Assembly (NCBI GenBank): GCA_900543515.1
Contig: UQRW01000005.1
Coordinates: forward strand, 9,102 to 73,101
Direction: 5' to 3'
Source: an uncultured Collinsella sp.
Lineage (GTDB): Bacteria; Actinomycetota; Coriobacteriia; Coriobacteriales; Coriobacteriaceae
Length of the DNA stretch: 64,000 nt
Positions 60,927 through 64,000 of this stretch are shown here, piece after piece. A program made the translations under genes and the position numbers. The number at the start of each line of letters is the position of its first letter. Positions within the stretch are counted from its first letter, which is position 1. The notes below the pieces were generated by a model. The model was given only the letters and a program-made list of their open reading frames with translations, was not told where the DNA came from and made no database searches.

Positions 60927-62159
60927 ATGGAGCGAAACGTAATGGGAGAGCTGAACGTCTACAGGGGGTCCGGCGCGAAGCCGAACTTCAGCGAGATCGC
61001 GAGGAGGCACGGCATGGACCGGCACACGGTCGCCAAGTACTGGCGGGAGGGCGAGGCCGCCGCCGACGGGAGGTCCGCGAGGGGCAGCGCCTTCGACCCG
61101 CTCGAGGAGGTGATCCGCGCGAAGGCCCAGCTGCCCGGGATGACCAAGATGGCCGTCTACGCGTTCCTGCGCGAGGGCCGCGGGGAGGGGCTGCCCGGGT
61201 ACGGCGCCTTCACCGCGTGGTGCCGGGCGCGCGACGTGCCCTTCGGGGGTGTGGGCGGCCGCGAGCCGCACCCGCGGTTCGAGACGCCCCCGGGAAGGCA
61301 GCTGCAGTTCGACTGGAAGGAGGGCATGAGGCTCGTCGACTCGGAGGGCGAGCTCTTCGAGTTCAGCGTGTTCACCGCGACGCTCGGCTACTCCCGGAAG
61401 CACCGCTTCATACCGGTCAGGAGCCGCACGCTCGACGACCTGCTGTCCTGTCTGCTCGCCACCTTCACCCGCCTCGGCGGCGTCCCGGAGGAGTGCATCA
61501 CGGACAACATGTCGTGCCTGGTGACCGTCTCGGGCCGCAAGAGGACCAGGCAGGAGAGGGCGTGGCGGTTCGCGCGGGAGGCCGGCTTCGAGCTCAGGCT
61601 CTGCGCGCCGCGCTCGCCGCAGACCAAGGGCAAGGACGAGTCGGCCAACCGCTTCCTGAACCGCCTGCTCGCCTACGGCGGCGAGTTCACCGGGTGGAGC
61701 GGCCTCGCCGAGGCGGTGACCCGGGTCGAGGCCCAGGCCAACTCGGAGCCGAACCGCACCACCGGCCTGCCGCCCGACGCGCTGTTCATGCGGGAGAAGG
61801 AGAGCCTGCGGCCCATCGGGAACCTCCGGCTCCTCGAGTCGATGGTGGGCGACGTGAGCGTCCAGACCGTCCCGCCGACCATGCTCGTCAGGGCCGCCGG
61901 CAGGGAGTGGTCCGTGCCCAGGCGCTGCATCGGCCGGCGCGTGAGCGTCGTGGCGATGCCCGGCGGCCAGGTCGTGGTGAGGATGGCCGGCGAGGAGGTC
62001 GCCGTCCACGACGCCGCGTCCGGGCCGTCGAGGCCCATCAACTACGACCCCGACCACTACGAGCAGGCCCTCGAGGGGAAGCGGGGCCTGGCCGACGCGG
62101 ACATCGCCGAGGCCGCGCGCGCCAACCTCGCGCTGCTCGACTCGCTCGGAGGGGCGTGA
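60927..62159 (+). CDS. istA: IS21-family transposase IstA
   Basis: A 410-residue transposase. The N-terminal helix-turn-helix is FSEIARRHGMDRHTVAKYW near residue 21. The DDE core has Asp in QLQFDWKEGM near 128, Asp in CITDNMSCL near 195 and Glu in KGKDESANRF near 240. The C-terminal region has a beta-barrel (VPRRCIGRRVSVV). GGGAGGAG precedes the ATG. Its stop overlaps the istB start (TGATG). Confidence 0.93.
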   Translation: MERNVMGELNVYRGSGAKPNFSEIARRHGMDRHTVAKYWREGEAAADGRSARGSAFDPLEEVIRAKAQLPGMTKMAVYAFLREGRGEGLPGYGAFTAWCRARDVPFGGVGGREPHPRFETPPGRQLQFDWKEGMRLVDSEGELFEFSVFTATLGYSRKHRFIPVRSRTLDDLLSCLLATFTRLGGVPEECITDNMSCLVTVSGRKRTRQERAWRFAREAGFELRLCAPRSPQTKGKDESANRFLNRLLAYGGEFTGWSGLAEAVTRVEAQANSEPNRTTGLPPDALFMREKESLRPIGNLRLLESMVGDVSVQTVPPTMLVRAAGREWSVPRRCIGRRVSVVAMPGGQVVVRMAGEEVAVHDAASGPSRPINYDPDHYEQALEGKRGLADADIAEAARANLALLDSLGGA

Positions 62160-62932
62160 TGGGCGCCGTCGCGGAGGGCAGCCCCTCGATCAGGGCGCAG
62201 GCGAACCTCTCCGCGCTCGGGCTGCACGAGATGGCGGCGTCCCTGCCCGACTACGTGAGGATGGTCGCCGCGGGCGAGCGGGGCTTCGCCTCCGCCCTCG
62301 AGGAGATGACGCGCGTCGAGGTCGCCGCCCGGGAGGTCAGGATTACCAGCCAGCGCATACGGTCGTCGGGGTTCCCCTACGTCAAGGGGCTGGCGGACTT
62401 CGACTGGGACTTCCAGCCGTCGGTCCCGCGCGCCGAGATCGAGGAGCTCGCGACCCTGAGGTTCGTCGAGCGGGCCGAGAACGTCCTGTTCGTGGGGAGC
62501 CCCGGCGTGGGCAAGACGCACCTCGCCGTCGCGCTGGGCATCGAGGCGGTCAGGGCGGGGCGCGAGGTCAGGTTCGTGGACTGCGCCCGGCTCGTCGAGG
62601 ACCTGGAGGACGCCTCGTCGCGCGGCATCCTCAAGAAGAGGCTCAAGTACTACGCCCACTCGAGGCTGCTGATCATCGACGAGCTCGGCTACCTCGACGT
62701 CGGTAGCGCGGGCGCGGACCTGCTGTTCCAGCTGATATCGACGCGCTACGAGCAGCGCTCGACGATCATCACCACCAACGTGGGGATCAGCGGCTGGGGC
62801 AGGGTGTTCGGGGACGACGTGGCGGCGAGCGCGATCGCGGACAGGGTGTGCCACCACTGCCACCTGGTCAAGATAACCGGCAGGTCCTACAGGCTGAAGG
62901 ACCTGCCGAGGGACGGGCCCGTCAAGCCGTGA
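62159..62932 (+). CDS. istB: IS21-family helper ATPase IstB
   Basis: A 257-residue AAA+ ATPase that helps IstA select targets. Walker A is VGSPGVGKTHLA near residue 112 and Walker B LLIIDELGYLD near 172. TTNVGISGWGRVFGDD and ADRVCHHCHLVKITG are family stretches. The ATG at 62159 overlaps the istA TGA. It is intact, so this IS21 copy may be active. Confidence 0.93.
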   Translation: MGAVAEGSPSIRAQANLSALGLHEMAASLPDYVRMVAAGERGFASALEEMTRVEVAAREVRITSQRIRSSGFPYVKGLADFDWDFQPSVPRAEIEELATLRFVERAENVLFVGSPGVGKTHLAVALGIEAVRAGREVRFVDCARLVEDLEDASSRGILKKRLKYYAHSRLLIIDELGYLDVGSAGADLLFQLISTRYEQRSTIITTNVGISGWGRVFGDDVAASAIADRVCHHCHLVKITGRSYRLKDLPRDGPVKP

Positions 62933-63033
62933 CCGGAATCGGTGAAAATACGTTAGCGCAACCGGTGAAACCGCCTTTGCGCGAACGGCGCGCCTGTTTA
63001 GCGAAACTGGTGAAAAATAGATTGACGCTAACA

Positions 63034-63038
63034 GCCGG
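63034..63038. repeat. Target-site duplication, right copy (GCCGG)
   Basis: GCCGG directly after the CTAACA end of IS21. Confidence 0.85.
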
Positions 63039-63666
63039 CAACCCCCGGAGGTACTGGACGTACGGCTTCCTCAGGTGGCTCGACGGCATACACCCCGCCG
63101 ACGACGGCGGCATCCGGGCGCTTGCGGTGCTGAGAAACGAGGTCGAGGCGGCCGACGAGACGAGGGAGGCCCTCCTCGCCGAGTACAGGGCCGCCGTCGC
63201 GGCGGGCCCCCTCTCGGCCGAGGTCGAGGCGCTCCAGTCGATCAAGGGGTGCGGGTTCGCGCTCGCCGCCGCCTTCGCGTCCGAGGTCGGCGACTTCTCG
63301 AGGTTCCGCTCCGGCAGGCAGGTGACGGCCTACTTCGGCCTCGCCCCGAAGCAGAGGTCGAGCGCGGACTCCGTGCGCCTCGGCGGAATCAGCGGGGCCG
63401 GCAACGCGCTCGTCAGGAAGCTGGCGGTCGAGGGGTCCTGGTGCTACGCCCAGGCCGGCCACCAGCCGAAGCTGATGCCCAAGGGCTCCGGCGTCCCCCT
63501 CGAGATAAGGATGCACGGGAGGAAGGGGTCCGAGCGCCTGCTCCGGCGACGCGGGGAGATGCTCGAGAGGGGCATGCCCCAGGCGAAGGCGAACGCCGCC
63601 ACCGCCGCCGAGCTCGTGAGATGGCTGTGGGCCCTCGGCACGATGTGCCGGGAGGCCGGCGAATAG
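63034..63666 (+). pseudogene. IS110-family transposase, 3' part (disrupted)
   Basis: The remaining 209 or so residues of the split transposase, from NPRRYWTYGFLRWLDG on. The C-terminal transposase domain shows LQSIKGCGFALAAAFASEVG (core IKGCGFALAA), FRSGRQVTAYFGLAPKQRSS and LGGISGAGNALVRK; the serine in GISGAGN is the second active-site residue of this family. It has no start of its own. Confidence 0.88.
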
Positions 63667-63943
63667 ACATAGCCCCCGTCCCGGCGAGCCGGGCAGCCTT
63701 CGGGGACACCCCCGTTCTCGCTGTGCGCGCGGCGACCGCCGCATGCGCGAAGTCAGACTAGGGGAACCCCGCCGAAGGAGAGGATTGCGGGCCGCCGGAG
63801 CGGTATCCGCGGATATGAGACTGAGCCGAAGGCGTCGACGACATGCCGGGGGCGGACCGGGACGGGTTCAACGGCAGGCCCCGCCGACCGATTGCAAGCG
63901 GTCGGCGGGGCCATTGTGGCTCTTGACAGCGGATTGGGTCATA
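63667..63943 (+). ncRNA. Non-coding right end of the IS110/IS1111 element, candidate bridge RNA
   Basis: A 277-base region after the transposase stop with no supported gene. It is rich in hairpins; the strongest is GGCCCCGCCGACCG / CGGTCGGCGGGGCC at about 63878-63914. IS110-family elements make a structured bridge RNA from a non-coding end, and IS1111 members do so from the right end. Exact ends are unknown. TTGACA at 63924-63929 near the edge faces outward. The last bases of the window, 63944-64000, show nothing that I can name. Confidence 0.45.
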
Positions 63944-64000
63944 TGAGCGAGCGGGCCGCATTTGAGACAAGGTGACGTGAAACGAAAGGGCGCTGACCTT

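Larger units (their letters stand above)
60778..63033 (+). mobile_element. Complete IS21-family element (2256 bp)
   Basis: Ends are TGTTAGCG and CGCTAACA, flanked by GCCGG duplicates. It encodes istA and istB. The left end holds several CGCTAACG-type units with CTTTCNCC spacers (60780-60895), and the right end holds the inverted forms (62935-63033), the multiple transposase-binding repeats known from IS21. Confidence 0.92.
60160..63943 (+). mobile_element. IS110-family (IS1111-like) element, interrupted
   Basis: The element carries one DEDD transposase frame, split by an IS21 element. Subterminal inverted repeats TATGACCCAATCCG at 60160-60173 and its complement at 63930-63943 bound it; such repeats are a trait of the IS1111 subgroup. 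True ends lie a few bases outside and are not fixed here. Without the IS21 insert it would be about 1.5 kb. Confidence 0.8.

Overview
The window reads as chromosomal DNA of a high-GC, anaerobic, gut-type actinobacterium of the class Coriobacteriia, most likely Collinsella or a close relative. This is inferred, not proven. The pointers are GC-rich codon use, strong Shine-Dalgarno sites, a fused 1248-residue PurL, a three-gene electron-confurcating lactate dehydrogenase set, a rubrerythrin, and many small intergenic palindromes. I found no tRNA, rRNA or CRISPR array.

Layout. 1-2066: 3'-truncated recJ fused to a helicase domain. 2341-4848: bile-acid/sodium symporter-type transporter, a GalT-like protein and cutC. 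5023-11322: livFGMH branched-chain amino acid ABC operon with two paralogous binding lipoproteins. 11573-19717: hom, a CPA2 antiporter, purL and an EamA transporter. 19817-24256: GGDEF protein, 2-keto-3-deoxygluconate permease, azlCD and an HD hydrolase. 24253-27878: lctD-etfB-etfA on the minus strand, which should couple lactate oxidation to electron confurcation. 28225-31431: a five-gene envelope operon (membrane-anchored protein, WxL-like protein, small sortase-type substrate, large Cys-rich secreted protein). 31549-32265: DUF554 protein. 32354-37972: TerB protein, DUF2791 ATPase and Lhr-like helicase, matching the Shango anti-phage system.

38000-49226: housekeeping genes (spermidine-synthase-like protein, elp3, trmB, DUF3516 helicase, DUF2130 protein) plus an XRE/DUF4097 membrane pair. 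49367-54367: ChbG-like deacetylase, phosphoesterase, a 59-codon gene, a HIRAN protein, a candidate type I toxin-antitoxin locus, and aldehyde and alcohol dehydrogenases. 54624-59931: rubrerythrin, a nuclease-like protein bracketed by two copies of a 120-bp repeat, and the vitamin B6 locus (pdxR divergent from pdxST). 60160-63943: an IS110/IS1111-type element split by a complete 2256-bp IS21-family element with a 5-bp target duplication.

Three signals reach beyond standard annotation. A 120-bp repeat supplies the stop codons of two adjacent genes. A 27-residue hydrophobic peptide faces a convergent promoter like those of type I toxin systems. The exported operon resembles Firmicutes Csc/WxL clusters.
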